Shown here in pieces: positions 29,283-39,492 of a stretch of 64,000 nucleotides of DNA (its first letter is position 1; each line of letters begins with the position of its first letter). The DNA lies in NCBI GenBank assembly GCA_029862045.1, contig JAOTYE010000005.1, positions 62,001 through 126,000 of the forward strand, read 5' to 3'. The position numbers and the translations under genes were made by a program. The stretch is from Gammaproteobacteria bacterium (lineage in GTDB: Bacteria; Pseudomonadota; Gammaproteobacteria; Steroidobacterales; Woeseiaceae). The notes under the pieces are model-generated. The model saw only the letters and a program-made list of their open reading frames with translations, made no database searches and was not told the origin of the DNA.

Positions 29283-29994
29283 CAGCCGTGCCTTTTTTCT
29301 CAACTGCGGACAGGATGCCGCGCAGGATGTTGACTTCGTTCTGGTCCGGCTTTGCCCTTATGAACAAGCGGCGCAAACGGCGCATCAGGTGCCTTGGGTT
29401 GTCAGGATCAAGAAACTGCACGTCAGTCAGCACCTGCTCGAGATGGCCATAAAAGTGCTCGAGCTCATCACTCGTCGCGAGCGGCCCATCGGGCTCATAT
29501 TCTGCCGGCTTAACGGCGATTCGTGCCGCGCGCAGCTCATAAGTCAGCACTTGCACGGCCATCGCCAGATTCAGCGAGCTGAATCCCGGATCGGTCGGAA
29601 TCGTCAACAGCGTATGGCAGTGATCAAGGTGGTCATTGCTCAGGCCTGATTGCTCGGGCCCGAAGACAGCTGCAACCGTTCCATGGTGACTTTCCACCAT
29701 GAGTCTGGCCGCGCAGTCGTGCGCATCCATAGACGGCCAGTTGATCGACCGCGAGCGCGCGCTGGCACCGGCGACATAGACGCAATCCTCGATGGCCTCC
29801 TCGAGAGAATCGACGACGGTCGCATTTTCCAGAACATCGACCGCTCCCGTTGCTCGAGCTGTCGCTTCCTTATGCGGGAAATGATGCGGAGCAACCAGCG
29901 CAAGGTCGGTGATTCCCATATTCTTCATCGCGCGCGCGCAAGCACCGATGTTGCCCGGATGCGTAGTACCGACAAGAATGATGCGTATCGACAT
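29275..29994 (-). CDS. trmJ: tRNA (cytidine/uridine-2'-O)-methyltransferase TrmJ
   Basis: A 239-residue SpoU-class (SPOUT fold) enzyme that methylates the ribose of position 32 in tRNAs. Motifs are the N-terminal ILVGTTHPGNIGACARAMKN, VFGPEQSGLSN and IPTDPGFSSLNLAMAVQ. The ATG at 29994 is preferred over an upstream TTG. It is divergent from suhB, as in E. coli, and leads the isc operon. Confidence 0.95.
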   Translation of the reverse strand: MSIRIILVGTTHPGNIGACARAMKNMGITDLALVAPHHFPHKEATARATGAVDVLENATVVDSLEEAIEDCVYVAGASARSRSINWPSMDAHDCAARLMVESHHGTVAAVFGPEQSGLSNDHLDHCHTLLTIPTDPGFSSLNLAMAVQVLTYELRAARIAVKPAEYEPDGPLATSDELEHFYGHLEQVLTDVQFLDPDNPRHLMRRLRRLFIRAKPDQNEVNILRGILSAVEKKGTADD

Positions 29995-29998
29995 TTCT

Positions 29999-30027
29999 GG
30001 CAAAACTTCCCTAAAGTTCGCTATTCT
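29999..30027 (+). promoter_or_regulatory. Putative suhB promoter
   Basis: GGCAAA and TATTCT are 17 nt apart, about 52 nt before the suhB ATG. It closely resembles the xseA upstream region. The -35 part overlaps the start of trmJ. Confidence 0.4.
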
Positions 30028-30078
30028 AGCGCCGCGGCCCGCCGGGGCCGAGTTCTTTCACACTGCTGGAATCGTTTG

Positions 30079-30873
30079 ATGCACGCACTACTCAACGTAG
30101 CGGTGATGGCGGCGCGACGCGCCGGTGCCACGCTCATTAGAAAAATGGTCAACCTCGACAAGCTCAAGGTCGAGCAGAAAGGTCATAACGATTTCGTCAG
30201 TGACGCGGACCTCGCGGCCGAGAAGGCCGTGATCCATTGCATCCTGAAGCACTATCCTGACCATGCGATCCTCGCCGAGGAAAGCGGTATTCAGGGTGAG
30301 TCGGACACGGTCTGGATCGTCGATCCACTCGACGGCACGACCAACTACCTGCATGGGTTTCCGGTCTTCTGCGTCTCGATCGGCGTGCAGGTCAATGGGC
30401 GCATGGAACATGGCGTGGTCTACGATCCGCTGCGGCAGGAGCTGTTCACGGCGTCGCGTGGCCAGGGGGCGCATCTCGAGGGTCGACGCATCCGTGTGAG
30501 CGGCCAGATGCAGCTCGAGCGCGCCCTGATCGGCACCGGATTTCCGTTTCGCCAGGCCGATCAGGAAATAAGCCCGTATTTGGCAATGCTGGGTAAGGTC
30601 GTACGCGCTACATCAGGCGTCAGGCGCCCGGGTGCTGCCGCACTGGACCTCGCCTACGTAGCCGCCGGCAGACTCGACGCCTTCTGGGAGACCGGACTCT
30701 CGCCCTGGGATCTTGCGGCTGGCAGCCTGCTCATCCGCGAAGCTGGCGGCATCGTCAGTGGGCTCGATGGCAGCGAGAATTTTCTCGAGTCGGGCCACAT
30801 CCTGACCGGCACTCCGAAAATCTACGCCGGCCTGGCCAAACTGTGCTCGGCCGAGATCTCGCAGCTCGTATAG
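30079..30873 (+). CDS. suhB: Inositol monophosphatase family protein SuhB
   Basis: A 264-residue Mg-dependent phosphatase. Metal ligands are seen in LAEESG and in the WIVDPLDGTTNYLHGF block, and again in WDLAAG near the end. SuhB hydrolyses inositol-1-phosphate and in enterics also joins the rRNA antitermination complex. The start at 30079 (MHALLNVAVMAARRAG) matches the family; the frame is open further upstream without coding sense. It converges on secF, with an 83-nt hairpin element filling the gap. Confidence 0.95.
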   Translation: MHALLNVAVMAARRAGATLIRKMVNLDKLKVEQKGHNDFVSDADLAAEKAVIHCILKHYPDHAILAEESGIQGESDTVWIVDPLDGTTNYLHGFPVFCVSIGVQVNGRMEHGVVYDPLRQELFTASRGQGAHLEGRRIRVSGQMQLERALIGTGFPFRQADQEISPYLAMLGKVVRATSGVRRPGAAALDLAYVAAGRLDAFWETGLSPWDLAAGSLLIREAGGIVSGLDGSENFLESGHILTGTPKIYAGLAKLCSAEISQLV

Positions 30874-30954
30874 CCGGCGAGCGGGATATTTATCGACCGA
30901 GGTAAAGCGCAGCGTAGCGAGCCATGAGGGAGATAAGTGTCGCGCTCGCCGGCT
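30872..30954. repeat. 83-nt hairpin element, copy 1
   Basis: The outer arms AGCCGGCGAGCG (30872-30883) and CGCTCGCCGGCT (30943-30954) are perfect complements. Pairing continues inward with G-U pairs through TTTATC and GATAAG. The loop (about 30899-30931) contains GTAAAGCGCAGCG, T, then AGCGAGCCATGA. The same loop, with C in place of T, occurs in the element at 44259-44341, whose stem is unrelated. The element starts inside the suhB stop codon and ends 6 nt before the secF stop. It may serve as a two-way terminator. Confidence 0.8.
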
Positions 30955-30960
30955 GTATGA

Positions 30961-31908
30961 CTACGGCAGGTCGTCTATCAGGTCGGGGTCTTTGACGGGC
31001 TCGAGCAGGTCCTGGGCATTGACGCCGAGTGTTAATGCCGTCGCGCTCGCCGTATAGATCGACGAATAAGTACCAACAACGATGCCGATGATCAATGCGA
31101 TCGAGAACGGCGCGATCGATTCACCGCCGAGCACCAATAACGCGACCAGCACTAGCAACGTCGTCACGCCAGTAATCAAGGTACGCGCGAGCATTTCATT
31201 GATCGACGTGTTCATCGACTCCTCCGCCGACACGCCACGCAACTTGAAAAAGTTCTCTCGGATGCGATCGAACGCAACGACCGTATCGTTCAGCGAGTAG
31301 CCGATTACGGCTAGTACAGCAGCAACGACCGTCAGGTCGAACGAAAACCTGAATATTGAGAAGAAGCCGATCGTGATAATGACATCGTGCGCGAGAGCGG
31401 CAACCGCGCCGGCTGCAAACTTCCATTGAAAACGAATCATTACGTAAACAAAGATCAGCAATAGCGCGATGATCATCGCGAGCCCGCCTCGCTCGGTCAG
31501 TTCTTTACCAACCTGCGGACTGACAAACTCGACGCGCCGCAGATCGACACCAGGCGTACCGACAGCAACCGTACTGCGCAATTCCTCGCGCAACTCGTCG
31601 GGATCCCACCCGTCCTGTGGCGGCAAACGCACGAGTACGTCGGTATCGGCGCCGAAGCGTTGCACCTGAGCATCTTCAAAATCCGCAGCCGCGAGATTAT
31701 TGCGAATGCTGACGAGGTCCGCAGCCTCAGGGTAGCCGACCTCGAGCAAGATGCCACCCGTGAAATCGATGCCGAGTTCGAGGGGCCTTTCATGCGTGAC
31801 CAGCGACGCGATCGACGCAATGATGAAAAGCACAGATATGGTCAACGCGACTTTGCGTCGCGTCTTGCCAAGAAAATCGATGTGAGTCTTATGTTTGATT
31901 AGGCGCAT
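30961..31908 (-). CDS. secF: Protein translocase subunit SecF
   Basis: A 315-residue inner membrane protein of the SecDF complex that uses proton flow to pull exported proteins out of SecYEG. Family marks are IDFTGGILLEV near the first helix, the periplasmic P1 domain and VVAAVLAVIGYSLNDTVVAFDRIREN in the conserved helix pair. The ATG at 31908 starts at MRLIKHKTHIDFLGK, which fits the family. The upstream in-frame residues are not kept. It follows secD by 10 nt. Confidence 0.96.
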   Translation of the reverse strand: MRLIKHKTHIDFLGKTRRKVALTISVLFIIASIASLVTHERPLELGIDFTGGILLEVGYPEAADLVSIRNNLAAADFEDAQVQRFGADTDVLVRLPPQDGWDPDELREELRSTVAVGTPGVDLRRVEFVSPQVGKELTERGGLAMIIALLLIFVYVMIRFQWKFAAGAVAALAHDVIITIGFFSIFRFSFDLTVVAAVLAVIGYSLNDTVVAFDRIRENFFKLRGVSAEESMNTSINEMLARTLITGVTTLLVLVALLVLGGESIAPFSIALIIGIVVGTYSSIYTASATALTLGVNAQDLLEPVKDPDLIDDLP

Positions 31909-31918
31909 TGTCGAAACT

Positions 31919-33733
31919 CTAGACCGGTATCGAGGCGATCTTGCGGCCACCAAATACGAGATTCACGATCGAACGCGTTCCAACGATGGCTGTGAACATC
32001 GAGGTCAGGATGCCGATCATCAGCGTAATCGCAAAACCCTTGATTGGCCCCGTTCCAAAAGCAAGCAGCACGATGGCAGCAATCAGCGTCGTGATATTCG
32101 CATCCGCAATTGATGACAGGGCTTTTTCGTACCCGGCGTGGATCGCCGCCTGCGGCGGCGCTCCATCCACGATCTCCTCACGTATGCGTTCGAAAATGAG
32201 GACGTTGGCGTCCACGGCCATACCGACCGTCAGAACGATTCCGGCAATACCTGGCAATGTCAGGGAAGCACCGACCAGCGAGAGCACTGCCACGATGAAT
32301 ATCAAATTCGAGAACAGTGCGACATTCGCGATCATGCCGAACCAGCGGTAGTACACGGCCATGAATACGATAACGGCGAGAAAACCGATCTGGATCGCCT
32401 GGAAACCGCGATCGATATTGTCTTGTCCGAGGCTCGGGCCGATCGTACGTTCGTCAACTTTGTAGACTGGCGCTGCAAGCGCGCCCGCGCGCAGCAGAAT
32501 TGCTAGAACTTGTGCCTCAACAGGTGTCATTCCGGTAATTTGGAATCGATTCTTGAAGACACCACGAATGGTCGCGGTGTTAATGATTTCTTCTGTCTTG
32601 ACCTTGCGCTTTTCTGTCCGGCCACCGCGCATCACGTCTTCTTCGCGCCATTCGATAAACAGTGTAGACATCGGCTTGCCGACGTTGTCACGGGTTGTCG
32701 CAAGCATGCGCTCGCCGCCGGCTGAATCAAGTGTAACGCTGACGGCGGGTTGGCCCTCGGGAGTATAAGTAAATCCCGCGTCGACGATTTCATCGCCTGA
32801 TGCAATCACTGCACGCTTCAGGACTTGCGGCGCCTCTACGCCACGGCCCGGATACGTACGTGAGCCCGGCTGGTCCCCGGACTGATCGACAAGTCGGAAT
32901 TCGAGTGTTGCCGTCGCCGTTAGAATCTTCTCGAGTTCGTTGGGGTCCTGTACGCCTGGCAATTGCACGACGATTCGATCGACGCCCTGACGTTGCACGA
33001 GCGGCTCGGCAACACCGAGTTGGTCGACACGATTGCGGAGTGTCGTCATGTTCTGCTCGATCGCGAAGTCCTGGCGCTCTTGTATCTGCGCGTCGGTCAT
33101 CCGCACAGTCAACGATTTTCCATCAGCACCATCGCCGATCAACAAATCAGAATCAGCATCGGCAATGATCGCTCGCGCTTGCGCCGTGTCCTCGACATTC
33201 GCCAGGCGAACCGTAATGATCTGATTTTTCTGCTCGACGCGATGGCGAATGCGGGCATCACGCAAGCGCGCATCGAATTCCTGCTCATAGCCCTGCATTC
33301 GATTGTCGACAGCGGTATTCATGTCGACCTCGAGCAATACGTAGACACCGCCGCGCAGATCGAGACCAAGGCTCATCGGGTTCAGTCCCAGGTTTCGCAC
33401 CCACTCGGGCAAACGCGGAGCGAGCGTCAACGCGACATTCGTTTCCTGATCGTAACGGGTTCTGAGGCGTTCACCAGAGCGCTGCTGATCTTCAACGGAG
33501 TCGAATCGAATGACGGCGCGGCCGTCACTGATGTATGCCGCTTCCGGAGTGACGCCGTCGCTCTCCAGCGAACGAACGAAGTTGCTGAGTTGCAGCTCGG
33601 TAATGCTGTTGCCTCTAGCGTCCGCCAATTGCACAGCGGGCGCACTGCCATAGATATTCGGCAACGCGAACAAGACACCCGTCATCAACATGACGAGCAC
33701 AAGCACGTTTAGCCAGGACGGGTACCGGTTCAC
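31919..33733 (-). CDS. secD: Protein translocase subunit SecD
   Basis: A 604-residue partner of SecF. It has an N-terminal membrane helix, the DLRGGVYVLLEVD motif, the large periplasmic domain with VVQLPGVQDP, and six C-terminal helices holding TVGMAVDANVLIFERIREE. Length is typical. It follows yajC by 65 nt in the yajC-secD-secF operon. Confidence 0.97.
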   Translation of the reverse strand: MNRYPSWLNVLVLVMLMTGVLFALPNIYGSAPAVQLADARGNSITELQLSNFVRSLESDGVTPEAAYISDGRAVIRFDSVEDQQRSGERLRTRYDQETNVALTLAPRLPEWVRNLGLNPMSLGLDLRGGVYVLLEVDMNTAVDNRMQGYEQEFDARLRDARIRHRVEQKNQIITVRLANVEDTAQARAIIADADSDLLIGDGADGKSLTVRMTDAQIQERQDFAIEQNMTTLRNRVDQLGVAEPLVQRQGVDRIVVQLPGVQDPNELEKILTATATLEFRLVDQSGDQPGSRTYPGRGVEAPQVLKRAVIASGDEIVDAGFTYTPEGQPAVSVTLDSAGGERMLATTRDNVGKPMSTLFIEWREEDVMRGGRTEKRKVKTEEIINTATIRGVFKNRFQITGMTPVEAQVLAILLRAGALAAPVYKVDERTIGPSLGQDNIDRGFQAIQIGFLAVIVFMAVYYRWFGMIANVALFSNLIFIVAVLSLVGASLTLPGIAGIVLTVGMAVDANVLIFERIREEIVDGAPPQAAIHAGYEKALSSIADANITTLIAAIVLLAFGTGPIKGFAITLMIGILTSMFTAIVGTRSIVNLVFGGRKIASIPV

Positions 33734-33798
33734 CGCTTCCGACCTTGAGTGCTCAAGCGAACCTGAACGTAGCTAACCATGAAAAAACCCGAACCTGC

Positions 33799-34122
33799 TC
33801 AGGCATTCTCGAACGTGTCTTTGGGCACGACCTGCGCAACGCTCGATTTCTGAATCTTGACTTCGGTGTTGTCTGCGATTTTTACGATCGCGTAGTGCTC
33901 GCTAATACCTGTAATTACGCCGAGAATGCCGCCAGCCGTCAGTATTTCGTCTCCGGCCGACAGGTTCGATACAAGCGCCGCATGCGCTTTCTGTTTTTTC
34001 TGCTGCGGTCGAATCAGCAAAAAATAGAACGCGGCAAATATGATGACCATCGGCAGCAGGAAACCAAATGGTTCGGCTTGCTGCGCCCCCTGTGCATAGG
34101 CGTTTTGAATGAAAAAATCCAT
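33799..34122 (-). CDS. yajC: Preprotein translocase subunit YajC
   Basis: A 107-residue single-span membrane protein: helix LLPMVIIFAAFYFLLIRPQQKK, then a small soluble domain with LSAGDEILTAGGILGVI. YajC binds SecDF. First gene of the sec operon. Confidence 0.95.
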   Translation of the reverse strand: MDFFIQNAYAQGAQQAEPFGFLLPMVIIFAAFYFLLIRPQQKKQKAHAALVSNLSAGDEILTAGGILGVITGISEHYAIVKIADNTEVKIQKSSVAQVVPKDTFENA

Positions 34123-34177
34123 GAGTCTCTTTGCTTGTGTTGCGGGCTGTCTGGATGCCCCCGAAAATCAGCGCGGT

Positions 34178-34183
34178 ATTATG
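34178..34183 (-). promoter_or_regulatory. Possible extended -10 for the yajC-secD-secF operon
   Basis: On the minus strand the region reads TGCCATAAT, an extended -10 (TGn plus CATAAT), about 55 nt upstream of the yajC ATG. No good -35 box is seen. Confidence 0.35.
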
Positions 34184-34248
34184 GCACAGAGCCATCGAAA
34201 TAAGGGCAGGATTGGCAATCCCAAGTCTGCAGGCGTTGAAAAATACAC

Positions 34249-36380
<2,132 letters not shown>

Positions 36381-36412
36381 GGGCGCGCATGGTAACAAAG
36401 CCATGCGCGCCC
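36381..36412 (-). promoter_or_regulatory. Perfect 12-bp hairpin directly before the queA start codon
   Basis: GGGCGCGCATGG (36381-36392) and CCATGCGCGCCC (36401-36412) are perfect inverted repeats with an 8-nt loop. In the minus-strand mRNA the 3' arm ends at the base before the queA ATG, leaving no free ribosome site. The T-rich start of queA follows. It could be a terminator for the upstream PDZ gene, a translation-blocking hairpin, or both. Confidence 0.65.
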
Positions 36413-36446
36413 CAGATCCAAAATTAGTCGCCGAACAAGGTGCCTG

Positions 36447-37493
36447 TCAGGTTCTTTCGCTCGGCGCAGCAGGCTTTGGCGGACGGGGTGCAGATGCTGG
36501 CCGCACCGGTCTCGGGGCCGGCAAGACCATACTGCTGCGATCATCGGGCATCTCGATATCCAGCGTACGCTTCTTCTTGTCACGCAGGATTTCGATCTGC
36601 AACGACTCACCAGCCTGATAAGAACTCAGGATGCGCATCGCATGCCGGACATTGGTCGGTTCACGGCCATCGATCTTGCGGATGACGTCGCCATCCTCAA
36701 GCTGCAATGAGTTTGTCTCGGGCGCGCTAACAACCAGCACACCTGAATCGGCACCGAAGTATTTGCCGAGACCCTCGTTCAACTCGACGAGTTCCATATC
36801 GCCCCAGACATTGCCGGACCAACCGAACGCAAAGCCGTCCTGAAATTTCTCGACCATATGCGGTGCCGCATGCATTTCCGGCATCGACGGCATGCTGAAG
36901 TCCTTGGGGAAGCCGCGAAAAGCGTAGGATCGCATTTCCACGGCCCGCGGCTCTACTTCAACCGTGCCGACCTTGCCATCGCGCAGATATTCAACCTCGA
37001 GGACATCGCCCGCCTCGACACCAGACATGAAATCCAGAATAAGGCGCGTTGCATCACCCGACTTATCGGCACTCATCGACTCATCGTTGATTGCCGTTAT
37101 GACGTCACCAGCCCTCAGGCCCGCATCGTCGGCAGCGCTACCGGGCGTAACACCCATTACGCGCACACCTTCGACAGGACCGCCCGAGGATTCCTCACCG
37201 ATATTGATACCAAGACGAGGTCGGCCATCGTCGATGATCTCAATACGACGTTCCATCCCGTGCATCTTGGGCAAACGCTCAGATGTCAGCTCGGCGATCT
37301 GGCGCGCCGCCTCGGCCATTCTGAGTTCGGCCTGCTCCAGCTTTTTAGCTATTTCGGCCTCTCGCATCTCATTTTGTGCAGCGATGGCCGCGAACTCAGC
37401 TTCCGCCCGTTCCATTTCCTCGCTTTGCGCAGCGGCCTGCCCGGCGAGCAGCAGTAATACCGCAACAGGAATAATCAGTTTCATCGTCTTCAT
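36447..37493 (-). CDS. Periplasmic double-PDZ protein with N-terminal coiled coil
   Basis: A 348-residue exported protein. It has a signal peptide (LIIPVAVLLLLAGQAAAQ), a long charged coiled coil (about residues 20-75, rich in Glu, Ala and Met), a first PDZ domain (RPRLGINIG through GLRAGDVITAIND), a linker and a second PDZ-like domain (LEDGDVIRKIDGREP). No protease domain is present. The ATG at 37493 is chosen because CAGGAG lies 9 nt upstream; an ATG at 37502 sits right on that site. It follows the anti-sigma-like gene and an ECF sigma gene by a few bases, so a part in sensing envelope stress is likely by context. Confidence 0.8.
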   Translation of the reverse strand: MKTMKLIIPVAVLLLLAGQAAAQSEEMERAEAEFAAIAAQNEMREAEIAKKLEQAELRMAEAARQIAELTSERLPKMHGMERRIEIIDDGRPRLGINIGEESSGGPVEGVRVMGVTPGSAADDAGLRAGDVITAINDESMSADKSGDATRLILDFMSGVEAGDVLEVEYLRDGKVGTVEVEPRAVEMRSYAFRGFPKDFSMPSMPEMHAAPHMVEKFQDGFAFGWSGNVWGDMELVELNEGLGKYFGADSGVLVVSAPETNSLQLEDGDVIRKIDGREPTNVRHAMRILSSYQAGESLQIEILRDKKKRTLDIEMPDDRSSMVLPAPRPVRPASAPRPPKPAAPSERT

Positions 37494-37509
37494 TGCATTC
37501 ATCTCCTGG

Positions 37510-38094
37510 TCAAAACGCCGTCCGTTGCACCTGCGCATAGCGCAAACCGACGAGCAATTTCATTAACCTGACGCGTTCGCGCCAGAATATTTCTTTTTCC
37601 TCGGCCGTCATCTGGATAGCCGGGTCATTAAGCTGGTAATCAATGGACGTAATGCGGTCCTCGATATCGGAAATCGTCGCAACCGTCCCTGCCTGTCTCA
37701 CGCGCGGCTCATCCGGCAATGAGCGCAGATCGCTCTCGAGCTGCCGCGACTCGACCATCAGGGCTTGCAGCGCGTTCACCTGCACCGAATTGCTTGGATT
37801 CGTAATGGGTGGCTCCGTGATACTCCCGGGCTCAGGCGTATTCGTCATGACCGGCACGAGCAAAGCCGCCAGTGCCACAGCGGCAGCAAGTCCAATGCCA
37901 CCGTGCCAGGTCATCGGACGGCGCATCGGGCGCTGCGAGATAAGGCCTTCAGCTTCGCCCTGCTCGCGTATGCGTTGCCAGACGGCACGTGGCGGCATTA
38001 CATCCGGAAGCGCGCGGAGTTCCTGTTGCAACAGGTCGTGTTCGTCCGCAGTTAGTCCACAAATCATCTCTTCGTCCTTCTTGTCACTCGACAT
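37510..38094 (-). CDS. Putative single-span anti-sigma factor
   Basis: A 194-residue protein with a cytoplasmic N-terminus of about 75 residues, one membrane helix (IGLAAAVALAALLVPVM) and a periplasmic helical C-terminus rich in Gln, Glu and Leu. The gene starts 2 nt after the ECF sigma stop, the standard place for a cognate anti-sigma factor. No zinc-binding HxxxCxxC motif is seen, so it would be a non-zinc type. The call rests on topology and position, not on a recognised domain. Confidence 0.65.
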   Translation of the reverse strand: MSSDKKDEEMICGLTADEHDLLQQELRALPDVMPPRAVWQRIREQGEAEGLISQRPMRRPMTWHGGIGLAAAVALAALLVPVMTNTPEPGSITEPPITNPSNSVQVNALQALMVESRQLESDLRSLPDEPRVRQAGTVATISDIEDRITSIDYQLNDPAIQMTAEEKEIFWRERVRLMKLLVGLRYAQVQRTAF

Positions 38095-38096
38095 TG

Positions 38097-38696
38097 TCAG
38101 CAACCTCTCAGTGCCGCACCTTCGCCACGAACATCCTCGCCAGGTACTGCGAGCATCGGCCGCAAGCGTTGGTAGGCCCGCGATAACTGCGATTTCGAAA
38201 AGCTCTCGGTGCGTCCCATAAATGCAGCTATCTCTTTGTGTGTAAATCCTTCGACATCGTGCAGCCAAACGACTGTGCGACTCACCGACGGCAGGTTTGC
38301 CAGTGCCGCATCGAGATCAAGCGCCATGTCCGGATGGCTCGACACGCCGTGGCTCGCAGCGTCGCCCGGTGTTACCTCGTGCCAGTCATCAGCCAGCGAT
38401 TGGCCACGAGCGGTCCAGGCCGAGCGCAGGTACATCAGCGCCTTGGAAACCGCAATGCGCCGAATCCAGCTGCCGAGCGCGGCCTCACCCCGGAACTTCG
38501 CGATCGATCGCATAATCTCGATAAACGTCTCTTGTACGAGGTCCTCTGCCTGCGCCGGTACACGTGTGAACCGCAAACTCAGCGAATACACCGGTGCCGC
38601 AAAGGCGCGATAGATGATCTCGTGGGCCCTCACGTCACCGCGCGCGGCCCGCTTGACGATCGCGGGGTCAATCTGGATGTCAGCAAATTTGCTCAT
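38097..38696 (-). CDS. ECF-family RNA polymerase sigma factor
   Basis: A 199-residue sigma-70 family protein. Region 2 is visible as AHEIIYRAFAAPVYSLSLRF to AEDLVQETFIEIMRSIAKF, followed by LGSWIRRIAVSKALMYLRS. Region 4 is LPSVSRTVVWLHDVEGFTHKEIAAFMGRTESFSKSQLSRA, with the helix-turn-helix. The ATG at 38696 fits the family; longer frames run into the upstream gap. It leads an operon with a membrane anti-sigma-like protein and a double-PDZ protein, pointing to envelope signals. Not rpoE itself as far as can be judged. Confidence 0.9.
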   Translation of the reverse strand: MSKFADIQIDPAIVKRAARGDVRAHEIIYRAFAAPVYSLSLRFTRVPAQAEDLVQETFIEIMRSIAKFRGEAALGSWIRRIAVSKALMYLRSAWTARGQSLADDWHEVTPGDAASHGVSSHPDMALDLDAALANLPSVSRTVVWLHDVEGFTHKEIAAFMGRTESFSKSQLSRAYQRLRPMLAVPGEDVRGEGAALRGC

Positions 38697-38783
38697 ATCT
38701 CGAAATATTAGATGCCCTTTGCCCATAAAGGGTCGCATGTCGTGAATTTTTTTTCGGCTCTGGCGAGAACGGGAAACGGCGCC

Positions 38784-38789
38784 TATACT
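38784..38789 (+). promoter_or_regulatory. Putative -10 box for tRNA-Leu
   Basis: TATACT lies 53 nt before the tRNA, with CTGGCG near the expected -35 position (about 38760). The match is moderate. Confidence 0.4.
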
Positions 38790-38841
38790 GTGCGCCTTCC
38801 GGCCTGGGGCCGCCTTGTCCAAGCCCCGTCGGTCGAGGCAT

Positions 38842-38928
38842 GCCGGGGTGGCGGAACTGGTAGACGCGCCGGATTCAAAATCCGGTTTCCGAAAGGAAGT
38901 GTGGGTTCGATTCCCATCCCCGGTACCA
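38842..38928 (+). tRNA. tRNA-Leu (CAA anticodon)
   Basis: An 87-nt tRNA with a long variable arm, as for class II tRNAs. The acceptor stem GCCGGGG pairs with CCCCGGT. The anticodon arm CCGGA, TTCAAAA, TCCGG gives anticodon CAA, which reads UUG. The T-arm GTGGGTTCGATTCCCAT is standard, and the 3' CCA is encoded. The NUDIX gene begins 14 nt after it on the same strand. Confidence 0.96.
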
Positions 38929-38942
38929 CGACTCTATTCATA

Positions 38943-39485
38943 ATGGTGATGATGAACTTCTGCTCTGGTTGTGGCGAACCCGTTTCGCGAAAAACACCCG
39001 ACGACGACCACCGGGAGCGCTGGGTGTGCGATTCCTGTGGCAAGATTCATTATCAAAACCCGCTGATCGTCGTCGGCTGCATACCGGAACGTGACGGCAA
39101 GATTCTGCTGTGCAAACGCGCGATCGAACCACGCTACGGCTACTGGACCGTGCCGGCGGGCTTTATGGAACTCGGCGAATCGACCGCGCAAGGCGCGGCG
39201 CGCGAGACGCTCGAAGAAGCCTGCGCCGAGGTCGAGATCGGCCACATGTTTGCCGCGGTCGACGTGATCGACGCAGGTCAGGTACACCTTTTCTATACGG
39301 CGAAGCTGCTCGGTGATTTCGAAGCCGGCGATGAAAGCCTGGAAGTCGCACTTTTTGCCGAAGACGAGATACCGTGGGACGACATCGCGTTCCACAGTGG
39401 ACGCTATGCGCTAAGAAAATACTTCGAGGACAAGGGTCAGAACAACGGCGTGCACCTTCACGAGCTGCGTCGATCGCGTTCGTAG
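38943..39485 (+). CDS. NUDIX hydrolase with N-terminal zinc ribbon
   Basis: A 180-residue protein. A four-cysteine zinc ribbon (FCSGCGEPV and WVCDSCGKIH) precedes a NUDIX domain whose box runs GFMELGESTAQ then GAARETLEEACAEV. The last Gly of the canonical box is replaced by Cys, but the catalytic glutamates are kept. The family hydrolyses nucleoside diphosphate-linked compounds; the ribbon resembles NudC-type NADH/RNA-cap pyrophosphatases. ATGs at 38943, 38949 and 38952 are possible and none has a clear ribosome site. The start is 14 nt after tRNA-Leu, with no terminator between them. Confidence 0.9.
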   Translation: MVMMNFCSGCGEPVSRKTPDDDHRERWVCDSCGKIHYQNPLIVVGCIPERDGKILLCKRAIEPRYGYWTVPAGFMELGESTAQGAARETLEEACAEVEIGHMFAAVDVIDAGQVHLFYTAKLLGDFEAGDESLEVALFAEDEIPWDDIAFHSGRYALRKYFEDKGQNNGVHLHELRRSRS

Positions 39486-39492
39486 CGAGGAT

